From Kineococcus mangrovi (GTDB lineage: Bacteria > Actinomycetota > Actinomycetes > Actinomycetales > Kineococcaceae), in NCBI RefSeq assembly GCF_041320705.1, contig NZ_JBGGTQ010000008.1, positions 124,001-188,000 on the forward strand: a stretch of DNA of 64,000 bases, read 5' to 3'. The notes under the pieces were generated by a model. It ran no database searches. It worked only from the letters and a program-made list of their open reading frames with translations, and was not told the DNA's origin. A program made the position numbers and the translations under genes. Each line of letters begins with the position of its first letter. The stretch's first letter is position 1. Shown piece after piece: positions 56,312 through 64,000 of the stretch.

Positions 56312-57168
56312 CCACGAGCACCCCGTCCACCACCGGGGACCGCGCCGTCGACGCCCAGGTCGGGATCGAGGTCGTGGACCGCACGGTGCCCGGACCGCAC
56401 GGCCCGGTCCCGGTCCGCGAGTACCGTCCCGCCGGACCGGTGGTGGCGGGTCTCGCGTGGGCGCACGGAGGGGCCTTCCAGCACGGTGACCTCGACGTCC
56501 CCGAAGCCGACTGGGTCAGCCGCTGCCTGGCCGCCGCAGGGGTCCGCACCGTCTCGGTGGACTACCGCCTCGCCGTCGGCGACGTGTTCTTCCCCGTCCC
56601 GAGCGACGACGTCCTCGCCGCCTGGACGTGGGCCTGGCACGAGGGGTTCCGCGACCTGCCGCCGGAGCGCCGCCACCTCGGGGGTGGCAGCGCCGGCGGG
56701 AACCTGGCGGCCTCGGTGAGCCTGCAGGTGCGCGACGGCGCCGGGCCGCTGCCCGCCACGACCGTGCTCGTCTACCCGGTGCTGCACTCGGTCCTGCCCG
56801 CTCCCTCCCCCGAGCTCGCCGCCGCGTTGGCGACGTCGGGGACGGGGGAGCGGTTCGACGCCGCCCGCACCCGCGAGCTGAACCTCGCCTACGTGGGCCG
56901 GGAGGAGCTGCTGTCGCACCCGTACGCGTTCCCGGCGCACGGTGACCTCACCGGGTTGCCGCCGACGCTCGTGGTGACCTCCGACCTCGACGACCTGCGG
57001 CCCTCGGGGGAGGCCTACGCGGCGGCGCTCGTCGCGGCCGGGGTCGAGGTCACGGTCGTCCGGGAACCCGGGGTGCCGCACGGGCACCTGAACTTCCCCG
57101 AGACGGCGGGGGCGCAGCGGACGGTGGCCCGGCTGGTCGCCTGGCTCACCGCGGGCGCCCGGCCCTGA
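56308..57168 (+). CDS. Alpha/beta hydrolase (HSL-type esterase)
   Basis: A 286-residue esterase of the hormone-sensitive-lipase group. The oxyanion motif HGGAF, the nucleophile elbow GGSAGGNLA, an Asp in DLDDLRPSGEAYAAAL and the His in PHGHLNFPE make a complete triad. The start GTG overlaps the rhamnosidase stop, so translation is coupled. It may remove acyl groups from rhamnosides so that the rhamnosidase can work. The stop lies in the loop of a hairpin shared with the next gene. Confidence 0.87.
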   Translation: MTTSTPSTTGDRAVDAQVGIEVVDRTVPGPHGPVPVREYRPAGPVVAGLAWAHGGAFQHGDLDVPEADWVSRCLAAAGVRTVSVDYRLAVGDVFFPVPSDDVLAAWTWAWHEGFRDLPPERRHLGGGSAGGNLAASVSLQVRDGAGPLPATTVLVYPVLHSVLPAPSPELAAALATSGTGERFDAARTRELNLAYVGREELLSHPYAFPAHGDLTGLPPTLVVTSDLDDLRPSGEAYAAALVAAGVEVTVVREPGVPHGHLNFPETAGAQRTVARLVAWLTAGARP

Positions 57169-57183
57169 GGAGCCGGGCGCCCG
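57152..57183. terminator. Bidirectional hairpin between convergent genes
   Basis: A 12-bp perfect stem, CGGGCGCCCGGC at 57152-57163 and GCCGGGCGCCCG at 57172-57183, with an 8-base loop that contains the esterase TGA stop. It ends five bases before the dehydrogenase stop on the other strand, so it can terminate both transcripts. No T-tract. Confidence 0.8.
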
Positions 57184-57187
57184 GCGG

Positions 57188-58204
57188 TCAGTCCAGGAGC
57201 ACGACGACCTTGTCGGCGGCGCCCGGGGTGGCTGCCAGCGTCAGCGCGTCGAGGGCACGGTCGAAGGGCAGGGTGTCGCTGACGACCACCGCGTACTCCT
57301 GCCAGTTCTGCACGAGGTCGTCGGTGACCTCGAAGATCTCCGTGGGGTACCCCATGGCCCACACGAGGTTCAGCTCCGTGGCCAGGACCGCGCCGAAGTC
57401 GATCTCGACGGGGGTCTTGTGCACCGCGACGACCCCGAAGGTGGCGCCGTGCTTGGCGATCGAGGTCACGGTGCGGGGGACGACCGGGGCGCCGGCCGCG
57501 TCGAGGTAGATGTCGGTCCCGGGACGCACACCCCGCACGCGCGGCGTGGAACCGTCCCCGTGCAGTTCCACCAGGCGGGCGGCGACGTCCTCCTCGGCGG
57601 AGTTCACGACGGCGTCCGCCCCCACCTGCAGCGCCTTCTCCAGGCGCGAGGGGACGATGTCCACGACGACGACGTGCTCGACCCCCTTGCGTCGGTACCC
57701 CAGGACGGCGCCCAGGCCGATCGGCCCGGCCCCGAACACGACCACCTTGTCCCCGGGGCCGGGAGCGGTGCGGTTGACCGCGTGCAGGGCGACGGCCATC
57801 GGCTCGTTGAGGGCGGCCACCTGCCAGGGGACGTGCCGGGGGATCACCTTCACCTGGCGACCCACCTCGGCGTCGCGGACCACGACGAACTCCGACAGCG
57901 CGCCCTGAGCCCCACCGCTCCCGAGCAGACCGTCGGTGAAGGCCATGGTGTCCAGCACGACGTGGTCGCCGACCGACAGGCCGTCGACCTGGTTCCCGAC
58001 CTCCACGACCTCCGCGGCCGGTTCGTGTCCCAGGGGGGTCGCGCCCTGGCGGGGCGGGATGCCGCCGTGGCTGGTGTAGAGGGCGTCGGACCCGCAGATC
58101 CCGCAGGCCCGGACCCGCAGGAGCACGTCGGCGGGTCCAGCGGTGGGGCGGTCCACCTCCACCCAGGACGCCGTGCCGGGGCCGGTGACGTGGACGGATC
58201 GCAT
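57188..58204 (-). CDS. Zinc-type (MDR) sugar-alcohol/threonine dehydrogenase-like enzyme
   Basis: A 338-residue medium-chain dehydrogenase related to sorbitol/threonine dehydrogenases. Catalytic zinc ligands are in ACGICGSDALYTSH and the GHEPAAEV motif. The Rossmann motif is GAGPIGLGAVLGYRRKGVEHVVVVD. The four-cysteine structural zinc lobe is absent: the segment after VVLDTMAF has no CxxC. GAGGAG lies before the ATG at 58204. It stands tail-to-tail with the esterase and may act on rhamnose-derived alcohols, but this is inferred only from position. Confidence 0.83.
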   Translation of the reverse strand: MRSVHVTGPGTASWVEVDRPTAGPADVLLRVRACGICGSDALYTSHGGIPPRQGATPLGHEPAAEVVEVGNQVDGLSVGDHVVLDTMAFTDGLLGSGGAQGALSEFVVVRDAEVGRQVKVIPRHVPWQVAALNEPMAVALHAVNRTAPGPGDKVVVFGAGPIGLGAVLGYRRKGVEHVVVVDIVPSRLEKALQVGADAVVNSAEEDVAARLVELHGDGSTPRVRGVRPGTDIYLDAAGAPVVPRTVTSIAKHGATFGVVAVHKTPVEIDFGAVLATELNLVWAMGYPTEIFEVTDDLVQNWQEYAVVVSDTLPFDRALDALTLAATPGAADKVVVLLD

Positions 58205-58337
58205 GACGGGTCTCCTCGGGTGGGGCGGGGACGGGGGCCGGGCACCGACGTGGTGCGGTGGGGCCATCCTGGTCGACGCGCCGGCGCGGGGCGTCACCCG
58301 TCCGGATGACGCCCAGCGCAGGACCGCGGGTCGAGGG

Positions 58338-58961
58338 TCACGCCGAGGGACCGGACCCCGAGGACGGGGTGAGCGCTGCGGCGGGCGAGACGACCCGGTC
58401 GGCCACCCCGTACTCCACCGCCGCGGCACCGGGCAGGACGAGGTCGCGGTCGAGGTCGCGGCGCAACACCTCGACGTCGCGGCCGGTGTGCCGGGCGAGC
58501 AGGTCCTCGATCTCCGACCGGATCCGCAGCACCTCCTTCGCCTGGATCTGCAGGTCCGCGGCGGTGCCCTGCGCCCCGCCGGACGGCTGGTGCAGCAGGA
58601 CGCGGGAGTGCTCCAGCACCGACCGCTTGCCGGGCGCGCCGGCCGCCAGGAGCACGGCCGCGGCCGAGGCGGCCTGCCCGACGCAGAACGTCGCGACGTC
58701 GGGCTGGATGAACCGCATCGTGTCGTAGACCGCCGTGAGCGCCGTCGCCGAACCTCCCGGGGAGTTGATGTAGAGGCTCACGTCGGCGGTCGCCGACTCC
58801 GACGCCAGGTGCACGAGCTGGGCGATGACGACGTTCGCGACGGCGTCGTCGATCTCGCCGTGCAGGAACACGATGCGGTCGGACAGCAAGCGGCTGAACA
58901 CGTCGGACGTGCGGTCGCCGCGGGGCGTGGACTCCACCACGTAGGGGATCGGCCAGCTCAT
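58338..58961 (-). CDS. clpP: ATP-dependent Clp protease proteolytic subunit ClpP (second of pair)
   Basis: A 207-residue ClpP. The catalytic triad is complete: Ser99 in [10 protein letters not shown], His124 in LLHQPSGG, and Asp173 in the DRDLVL loop (family ERDxF). The [11 protein letters not shown] oxyanion region is intact. Its ATG shares a base with the upstream clpP stop (TGATG), giving coupled translation and a likely mixed two-ring protease. No clpX or tig is next to it, unlike the housekeeping clpP1-clpP2-clpX order. The C-terminus ends [13 protein letters not shown], unusual and disordered. Confidence 0.92.
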   Translation of the reverse strand: MSWPIPYVVESTPRGDRTSDVFSRLLSDRIVFLHGEIDDAVANVVIAQLVHLASESATADVSLYINSPGGSATALTAVYDTMRFIQPDVATFCVGQAASAAAVLLAAGAPGKRSVLEHSRVLLHQPSGGAQGTAADLQIQAKEVLRIRSEIEDLLARHTGRDVEVLRRDLDRDLVLPGAAAVEYGVADRVVSPAAALTPSSGSGPSA

Positions 58962-59557
58962 CACAACCCCACCTTCCGGGCCGCGCCGAGGTGGACGTCG
59001 GAGACCGCCGTGACGACGTGGTCGACCATGCCGTACGCCAGGGCCTCCTCGGCCGTGAACCACCGGTCCCGTTCGGAGTCCGTCCGGATCGTGGTCTCGT
59101 CCTGGCCCGTGTGCTGCGCGGTCAACCGGGTGAGGACGGATCGCGTGTGCTCCAGGTTCTCGGCCTGGATCGCGATGTCGGCCGCGGTGCCCCCGATCCC
59201 GCCCGAGGGCTGGTGCATCATGACGCGCGCGTGCGGCAGGGCGTAGCGCTTGCCGGCCGTCCCCGCGCACAGCAGGAACTGCCCCATGCTCGCGGCCATC
59301 CCCAGGACGAGCGTCGAGACGTCGTTGGGGATCAGCCTCATGGTGTCGTAGATCGCGAGACCGGCCGTCACCGAACCACCGGGGGAGTTCACGTACAGGG
59401 CGATGTCGGAGCGCGGGTCGTCGGCCGACAGCAGCAGCAGTTGCGCGGTGATCCGGTTCGCGGCCGCGTCGTCGACCTCCTGCCCCAGGACGACGATCCG
59501 CTGGAACAGCAACCGTTGGGACAATTGGTCCTCGAACGGTCCGGTGGTGGTGGTCAT
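58961..59557 (-). CDS. clpP: ATP-dependent Clp protease proteolytic subunit ClpP (first of pair)
   Basis: A 198-residue ClpP with Ser90 in GMAASMGQ, His115 in MMHQPSGG and Asp164 in SERDRWF. The N-terminus is short ([12 protein letters not shown]), without the axial-loop propeptide of many ClpP1 proteins. A GGAGAGGAGA site lies before the ATG at 59557. It is the first gene of the pair, and its promoter lies in the 220 bases shared with the divergent SDR gene. A secondary, regulated Clp protease is the likeliest role, perhaps activated by a ClgR/PopR-type factor. Confidence 0.93.
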   Translation of the reverse strand: MTTTTGPFEDQLSQRLLFQRIVVLGQEVDDAAANRITAQLLLLSADDPRSDIALYVNSPGGSVTAGLAIYDTMRLIPNDVSTLVLGMAASMGQFLLCAGTAGKRYALPHARVMMHQPSGGIGGTAADIAIQAENLEHTRSVLTRLTAQHTGQDETTIRTDSERDRWFTAEEALAYGMVDHVVTAVSDVHLGAARKVGL

Positions 59558-59646
59558 GCCCGGTCTCCTCTCCTGCGGGGACCCGGCGCCCCCGCACCAC
59601 CAGCGTCGTCGCGTCGGGCCGGAGGAGGGGAGGGTCTTCTGCCCGC

Positions 59647-59705
59647 AGGAGATCTCCTCCCGGCGAACAACCCCGTCGGCGTCGTTCTCACTCGGTGAGA
59701 AGGAC
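59647..59705. promoter_or_regulatory. Palindromic region between clpP and the SDR gene
   Basis: AGGAGATCTCCT (59647-59658) is a perfect 12-bp palindrome. A longer inverted repeat at 59681-59705 has arms TTCTCAC and GTGAGAA around TCG, with three further outer base pairs after one mismatch. GAACAAC (59665) and GTCGTTC (59681) also face each other with one mismatch. The divergent promoter region could therefore bind the IclR regulator encoded just downstream or a clpP regulator. The protein that binds is not known. Confidence 0.6.
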
Positions 59706-59777
59706 GCTGGACCCGGTGCCGGACGGACGGGTTGGCTGCCGGGCACCACAAGCCCCCACTGGTCGAGGAGGACTGGA

Positions 59778-60563
59778 ATGAGTTCGGACGCACGTGTCGC
59801 GGTGGTCACCGGAGCGGCTCGCGGGATCGGGCGCGGGATCGCCGAACGCCTCGGGCGCGACGGCCTGCACGTCGTGGTCGCCGACCTGCCCACCATGAAG
59901 AGCGGCATCGACGAGACCGTGCAGGCCATCGGGGACGCCGGGGGCACCGCCACCGGCGCCGAGGTCGACGTCACCAGCGAGGAGTCGAACGAGCTGGTGG
60001 TGCGCGCAGCCGTCGAGGCCGGCGGGCACCTCGACGTGTTCGTCGCCAACGCCGGGATCGCACAGGTCGATGAACTGCTGGAGTACGACACGGCCGACTT
60101 CGAGAAGATCTTCGATGTGAACGTCAAGGGCGTGTTCTTCGGGTACCGCGCCGCGGCCAAGCAGTTCATCGCCCAGGGCGGCGGCGGGAAGATCATCGGT
60201 GCGGCCTCGATCGTCGCGTTCCGCCCGTTCGCACTGCTCGGTCCGTACTCGGCGACGAAGTGGGCCGTTCGTGGTCTCACCCAGGCCGCCGCGATGGAGT
60301 GGGCCGAGCACGGCATCACCGTGAACGCCTACGGCCCCGGCATCGTCGGTACTGCGATGTGGGACCTCATCGACGAGAAGCTCGCGGCCAAGCACGGCCA
60401 GCAGAAGGGTGAGGCGCTGGCCGAGAACGCACGGTCGATCCTGCTCGGGCGCGTCTCCGTCCCCGACGACGTCGCGAAGATGGTGAGCTTCCTCGCCTCC
60501 CCGGACTCCGACTACGTCACGGGCCAGACGATGCTCGTCGACGGCGGGATCCAGTTCTCCTGA
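59778..60563 (+). CDS. SDR oxidoreductase, acetoin/diacetyl-reductase-like
   Basis: A 261-residue short-chain dehydrogenase. Cofactor motif TGAARGIGRG, NAG in VFVANAGI, catalytic Ser in GAASIVAF, and the Tyr-Lys pair YSATKWAVRGLTQAAAMEWAEHGITVNAYGPGIVGTAMWDLID. The last part is the form found in butanediol/acetoin and sorbitol dehydrogenases. GAGGAG precedes the ATG. It converges with the IclR gene at a shared hairpin, and that regulator may control it. A sugar-alcohol or diketone substrate is likely. Confidence 0.9.
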   Translation: MSSDARVAVVTGAARGIGRGIAERLGRDGLHVVVADLPTMKSGIDETVQAIGDAGGTATGAEVDVTSEESNELVVRAAVEAGGHLDVFVANAGIAQVDELLEYDTADFEKIFDVNVKGVFFGYRAAAKQFIAQGGGGKIIGAASIVAFRPFALLGPYSATKWAVRGLTQAAAMEWAEHGITVNAYGPGIVGTAMWDLIDEKLAAKHGQQKGEALAENARSILLGRVSVPDDVAKMVSFLASPDSDYVTGQTMLVDGGIQFS

Positions 60564-60571
60564 GCGGTCCT

Positions 60572-60605
60572 CGGGTCAGCCGGTGCGCAGCCACCGGCTG
60601 ACCCG
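60572..60605. terminator. Hairpin between the SDR gene and the IclR gene
   Basis: A perfect 14-bp stem at 60572-60585 and 60592-60605. Arms include GGGTCAGCCGGTG and CACCGGCTGACCC around a CGCAGC loop. It starts nine bases after the SDR stop and overlaps the last codons of the convergent IclR gene. It can end the SDR transcript; on the other side it forms within the IclR message end. Confidence 0.82.
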
Positions 60606-61400
60606 GTTCGCGCTCTCGCGCAGCGCGTTCTCGAGTTCACCGGCTCGGCGGAGGTCCACCTCGTCGTCCACGGTGCTGATCGCGACCGCGCCCACCACCG
60701 AACCCGCGGGGTCGTGCACGGCGACGGCCGCGCACGCCGCGCCGGGCACGAACTCCTCGCGCTCCCAAGCCAGGCCGCGCCGTGAAACCTCGGCCAGGTG
60801 GGCGCCCAGCGCGGACCGGTCGGTGATCGTCGTCGGCGTCAGCGCCGGGGTCCCGTGAGCGTCGAGGTACTCGGCGGCGTCCTGGGAGGACATCCCGGCC
60901 AGCAGGATCTTGCCGAAGGCCGTCGCGTGCGCGGCCTCGTGGAACCCGAAGTTCATGGGCGTCAGCCGCGGGTGCGCGGGGGAGTCCGCCACGTGCGCGA
61001 CGACGACGTCGGCCCCTCGGTACACCGCGAAGTAGGCCGCCGCCCGCACCGAACCGTGCAGCCGGCAGATCTCCTGCCGCACGGTGGGGGGGACCCCGAC
61101 CTGCCGGTGCAGGCTCACCCCGAGGCGGTCCAGCTTGTAGCCGAGCTCGAACCGCTTGTCGGCCTTGAGGTGGACGAGGTAGTCGCAGCCGACCAGGACC
61201 TGCAGCAGCCGGTACGTCGTCGGCAGCGGGAACCCCAGGGCCTGCGACACCTCCCTGGCCGTGGCCCCACCGCGCTCGGCCACGACCTCCAGCACCGCGA
61301 GCGTCTTCTCGGCCGTGGCGACCCCGCCGTCCCGTGAACGCCGTCCGCGGGCGTTCCCCCGGGCCGCACCGGCTGTCGGCCTCGTGTCGTCGTCGAGCAC
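60576..61400 (-). CDS. IclR-family transcriptional regulator
   Basis: A 274-residue regulator. The N-terminal winged helix is AEKTLAVLEVVAERGGATAREVSQALGFPLPTTYRLLQVL, and the C-terminal ligand domain has NFGFHEAAHATAFGKILLAGMS, the effector pocket region. IclR proteins bind small carboxylates or sugar-derived ligands. The GTG at 61400 is the chosen start; about 25 basic residues precede the helix-turn-helix. It sits between two SDR genes and probably controls one or both. The palindrome at 59681-59705 is a candidate site. Confidence 0.9.
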   Translation of the reverse strand: MLDDDTRPTAGAARGNARGRRSRDGGVATAEKTLAVLEVVAERGGATAREVSQALGFPLPTTYRLLQVLVGCDYLVHLKADKRFELGYKLDRLGVSLHRQVGVPPTVRQEICRLHGSVRAAAYFAVYRGADVVVAHVADSPAHPRLTPMNFGFHEAAHATAFGKILLAGMSSQDAAEYLDAHGTPALTPTTITDRSALGAHLAEVSRRGLAWEREEFVPGAACAAVAVHDPAGSVVGAVAISTVDDEVDLRRAGELENALRESANRVSRWLRTG

Positions 61401-61485
61401 GCCCGCAGTCTGGCGCGCCGGCCCCCGTCCGTCCACGTCGGGGCGGTGGACCGCCGGTGACCCCTGCGTGCGGTCGCGCGGCCCG

Positions 61486-62244
61486 TCAGGCCCGCCAACC
61501 ACCGTCGGAGAACAGCAGCTGCCCGTTGACCCAGCCCCCGCGGTCGGACAGGAGGAACGCGACGAGGTCGGCGGTGTCCTGCGGCGTGCCGAGCCGCCCG
61601 CGCGGGTTCGCGGCGAGCACCGAGGCGCGCAGGTCGTCGTCCATCCAGCCCGTGTCGACGGGGCCGGGGTTCACCACGTTGGCCGTGAGGCGCTGGTGCT
61701 GCAGTTCCCGCGCGGCGGCGAGGACGATCCGGTCCATCGCGGCCTTGCTCGCGCCGTACGGGAGGTTGTGGACGGTGTGGTCGCTCGTGATCGCGACGAT
61801 CCGGCCCGTGCCCGGTTCCACCCGCAGCCGGCGGGAGAACTCCGCGACGAGCAGCCACGTCGCCCGGGCGTTGAGCGCCATGTGCCGGTCGAAGCTCTCG
61901 ACGCTCGTGTCGAGGATGGAGGAGTCCACCGACTCGCAGTGGCACGCCACGAGCGCGGTCACCGGCCCCAGCGCCTCCTCCACCGCGTCGAAGAGCCGGG
62001 CCGGTGCGGCCGGGTCGGTGAGGTCGGCGGGAACGGCGGCGGTGCGCGCTCCGGCGGCCCGCAAGCCGGCGTGCACGTGGTCGGGGTCCTCGGGGTGCGG
62101 TCCCCACGGCATCCGCTCGTCGTACGGAGTCCAGTGGGTGGTCGCGACGTCCCAGCCGTCCCGCGCCAGCCGGGCGGCGACACCGGCACCGATGCCGACC
62201 CGTCTCCCGACCCCCGTCACGAGCACCACCGGTCGCCGCGTCAC
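61486..62244 (-). CDS. SDR family oxidoreductase
   Basis: A 252-residue classical short-chain dehydrogenase. The cofactor motif is unusual: TGVGRRVGIGAG rather than TGxxxGIG. The catalytic Tyr-Lys pair is in YGASKAAMDRIV with Ser in AITSDHTVHNLP. GPVDTGWMDDDL is the usual loop after the active site. The NAG motif is replaced by ACHCES, and the substrate loop has extra residues (RMPWGPHPEDPDHVHAG). GTG at 62244 begins VTRRPVVLVTGVG. Substrate not known. Confidence 0.85.
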   Translation of the reverse strand: MTRRPVVLVTGVGRRVGIGAGVAARLARDGWDVATTHWTPYDERMPWGPHPEDPDHVHAGLRAAGARTAAVPADLTDPAAPARLFDAVEEALGPVTALVACHCESVDSSILDTSVESFDRHMALNARATWLLVAEFSRRLRVEPGTGRIVAITSDHTVHNLPYGASKAAMDRIVLAAARELQHQRLTANVVNPGPVDTGWMDDDLRASVLAANPRGRLGTPQDTADLVAFLLSDRGGWVNGQLLFSDGGWRA

Positions 62245-62290
62245 GCCCCCACCCTGGCCCGGGCCGGGGTGGGGGACGCAACGGGTTTCC

Positions 62291-62536
62291 CTACTGGCGG
62301 TAGTGCTCGACCTCGTCGACGGGCCGGGCCGCCGCCTCCTGCGGGTCCTGCCCGGCGGCGCGGCGCGCGTCGCGCTGCCGCAGGAGGTCCCAGCACTGGT
62401 CGAGCGCCTCCTCGGCGGCCCGCAGCCGCGCGTGCTCCTCCTCGGCGCTCAGCTCGCCCCTCTGCAGGGCCTCCCGCAGGCGGTGCTCGGTGGCGACCAG
62501 GTCGCTGATCCGCTGGTGGATGTCGTGCTCGTCCAT
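62291..62536 (-). CDS. DUF2630 small protein
   Basis: An 81-residue, charged, helical protein. It fits DUF2630: MDEHDIHQRISDLVATEHRLREAL, then RLRAAEEALDQCWDLLRQRDARRAAGQDP, and ends RPVDEVEHYRQ. This is an actinobacterial family of unknown function, whose two helices probably form a coiled coil. It is separated from the SDR gene by 46 bases on the same strand. Confidence 0.85.
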   Translation of the reverse strand: MDEHDIHQRISDLVATEHRLREALQRGELSAEEEHARLRAAEEALDQCWDLLRQRDARRAAGQDPQEAAARPVDEVEHYRQ

Positions 62537-62631
62537 GCCCGGATCCTGCCGCGACGCGGGGCGGACCGCGAGCGCGGGGCGGGTTCGGGTTTCCCGGCGC
62601 GCACCGGCCCGGGAACTACTACCATTCCCGC

Positions 62632-63111
62632 GTGATCCCCACCGATCAGCAGGTCGACGAGGACGTCGAAGCGGTGCTCGCAGGTTCGCGGGCCATCGTG
62701 GGCATCAGCGTGCGCTCGCTCGCCGAGGCCATGGAGTCCCTCACGCTCCAGCAGTACCGCGTGCTCGTGCTCATCTGCGGGCGCGGACCGCTGCGCAGCG
62801 GGGCGCTGGCCGCGGCCATCGGTGTCCACCCGTCCACGTTCACGCGGGCCGTCGACCGGCTCGTCGCCGGTGGGTGGGTGACGCGCGAGGACAACCCGGA
62901 CACCCGCCGCGAGGTGCTGGTGGCCCCCACCGAGCGGGCCCGCGACCTCGTCGACCAGGTCCTCGCCCGCCGTCGCGCGTCGTTCGAAGCCGTCCTGGAA
63001 CGCATGGACGACGACGGCCGCGCCGCCGTGCGGGAGGGGTTCGCGCGCTTCGCCGAGGCCGCGGGGGACACCGACATGCCCGAGGCGACGACCCTGGGCT
63101 ACGAGAGCTGA
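62632..63111 (+). CDS. MarR-family transcriptional regulator
   Basis: A 159-residue winged-helix protein. The helix-turn-helix is LRSGALAAAIGVHPSTFTRAVDRLVAGGWVTREDNPDTRREVLV, with dimer helices on both sides. The start is GTG at 62632, a few bases after a TACCATT-like -10 (ACTACCATTCCC), so the message may be leaderless. Its last 13 bases overlap the end of the convergent thymidine kinase gene. No target gene is adjacent on its own strand. Confidence 0.87.
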   Translation: MIPTDQQVDEDVEAVLAGSRAIVGISVRSLAEAMESLTLQQYRVLVLICGRGPLRSGALAAAIGVHPSTFTRAVDRLVAGGWVTREDNPDTRREVLVAPTERARDLVDQVLARRRASFEAVLERMDDDGRAAVREGFARFAEAAGDTDMPEATTLGYES

Positions 63112-63755
63112 CGTTCTCGCAGGTCGATCTCCCGGTGGGTGGCGGTCTGCCGGCGCGTGTGGTGCCGGCGGCAGAGCACCTCGTAGGCCACGGTGCCCAC
63201 CGGGCCCACGTCGAGCGTCCCCTCCGCGCGGGTGAGGTCCCCCACGACGACCTGCTCGCCCGCGACGACCATCTCCCCGTCCACGGTGCGGGCGTTGTGG
63301 GTGGCGCGCCGTCCGCACCAGCACAGCGCCTCGACCTGCGGCACCTGCACGCGGTCGGCGAGCTCGATGAAGCGCGCGGACCCGGGGAACAGGCGCGTGC
63401 GGAAGTCGGACGTGATCCCGAACGCGAAGACGTCGACGTCGAGGTCGTCGACCACCCGGGCGAGCTGCTCGACCTGGTCGGGGTCGTAGAACTGCGCCTC
63501 GTCGCACACGACGTAGTCCAGCGGGTCGGCCGCGTGCCGTCCGCTGACCTCGACCCACAGGTCGGTGCCGGCGCCGACTTCGAGGGCCGCCCGCGCGAGC
63601 CCGATGCGGCTGGAGATGACCGCCGCCCCGGCGCGGTCGAAGCGGGTGAACAGCAGGCCCCGCCGTCCCTGGACCCGGTGGTTGTGGTCGGTCTGCAGCG
63701 CGAGCGTCGACTTCCCGCAGTCCATCGTCCCGGAGAAGAACACCAGCTCGGCCAC
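63099..63755 (-). CDS. tdk: Thymidine kinase
   Basis: Phosphorylates thymidine in pyrimidine salvage. The 218-residue protein has the type II P-loop FSGTMDCGKST, the DEAQFY magnesium site, and zinc-binding CWCGRRATHNAR plus CRRHH near the C-terminus. GTG at 63755 (VAELVFFSGTMDCGKST) is the normal family start; a GTG at 63773 would add six residues. It overlaps the MarR gene at the 3' end by 13 bases. The following gene on this strand is cut by the window edge. Confidence 0.94.
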   Translation of the reverse strand: MAELVFFSGTMDCGKSTLALQTDHNHRVQGRRGLLFTRFDRAGAAVISSRIGLARAALEVGAGTDLWVEVSGRHAADPLDYVVCDEAQFYDPDQVEQLARVVDDLDVDVFAFGITSDFRTRLFPGSARFIELADRVQVPQVEALCWCGRRATHNARTVDGEMVVAGEQVVVGDLTRAEGTLDVGPVGTVAYEVLCRRHHTRRQTATHREIDLRERQLS

Positions 63756-63799
63756 GGGCGTCGATCGTGCCACACGCCCGGGTCCGGGGTGCGGGGCCG

Positions 63800-64000
63800 T
63801 CAGGCGTCGCCGGCGGTGACGGCCTGCGCCTCGGCGGTCGAGTGCGGGGCCGGCTCCCCGTGCACGACGACGAGGTGGCGGCGGCCGGAGAGCAGCACGG
63901 CCAGGCCGACGACGACGCCGAGCGCCCCGAGCGCGAACGGCGACCAGTCGGTGAAGACCTCGCCGAGCTCGCCCGCGGCCCAGGCGGCGATGGCGCCGCC
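63800..64000 (-). CDS. Membrane protein, C-terminal fragment
   Basis: The last ~66 codons of a gene that continues beyond the window edge. Translation gives a short amphipathic start, a membrane helix FALGALGVVVGLAVLLSG, and a hydrophilic tail RRHLVVVHGEPAPHSTAEAQAVTAGDA. A last helix followed by a short soluble tail would suit a transporter of the MFS class, but nothing more specific can be said. Confidence 0.6.
   Translation of the reverse strand, partial: GGAIAAWAAGELGEVFTDWSPFALGALGVVVGLAVLLSGRRHLVVVHGEPAPHSTAEAQAVTAGDA

Overview
The window is a 64 kb stretch of very GC-rich DNA (most third codon positions are G or C). GTG starts and 4-base GTGA/ATGA stop-start overlaps are frequent. It encodes ordinary chromosomal housekeeping and accessory genes with no phage, insertion-sequence, CRISPR or conjugation genes. 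Gene families (SigE-type sigma factor, ClgR-like XRE regulator, paired clpP, DUF2630, CopD-CtaG fusion, family A polymerase with a degenerate exonuclease, WXG100-like protein) point to a high-GC actinobacterium. Two chemotaxis receptors imply a motile one; Kineococcus or a relative in Kineosporiales is my best guess, by recall only. Layout: 1-13.4 kb holds a cut alpha/beta hydrolase, a RecQ helicase with a C-terminal phosphoribosyltransferase-like domain, a PanE-type reductase, a VOC protein, cardiolipin synthase, a cation/proton antiporter carrying a UBP zinc finger, an aldehyde/alcohol dehydrogenase pair, and purB. 13.2-18 kb holds a DUF2945 protein, a fructosamine-kinase/MOSC pair, a WXG100-like/alpha-beta hydrolase pair and a two-gene flavin reductase unit. 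18.1-26.3 kb holds an aminotransferase, a complete E1alpha-E1beta-E2 2-oxoacid dehydrogenase operon behind a double palindromic operator, a CitE-like lyase, an 8-oxoguanine-deaminase-like amidohydrolase, and a Dps/Fur pair with a large palindrome at the Fur promoter. 26.3-35.9 kb holds a MarR/MFS efflux unit, an anti-sigma-type ATPase, a CopD-CtaG membrane fusion, an OsmC protein, phosphofructokinase and a secreted phosphoesterase. 35.9-51.1 kb holds the polymerase, a membrane chemotaxis receptor, an S9 peptidase, SIMPL and O-methyltransferase genes, a decayed aldo/keto reductase, a two-component system, tRNA-Glu(CTC), a sigma-factor unit and a soluble GAF chemotaxis receptor. 51.2-64 kb holds a LacI-controlled rhamnoside locus (MFS, GH78 rhamnosidase, esterase, dehydrogenase), a clpP pair, SDR/IclR genes, thymidine kinase and a cut membrane protein. 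Functional groupings. The rhamnoside locus looks like a substrate-inducible import, deglycosylation, deacylation and oxidation pathway: the LacI-type palindrome overlaps the -35 box of its transporter gene. Fur and Dps together suggest peroxide or iron defence. The MarR gene overlaps the efflux pump it most likely represses. Strong GC-rich hairpins at several convergent or terminal junctions act as punctuation, generally without U-tracts. All product names are from motif and family recognition by eye; no database search was run.
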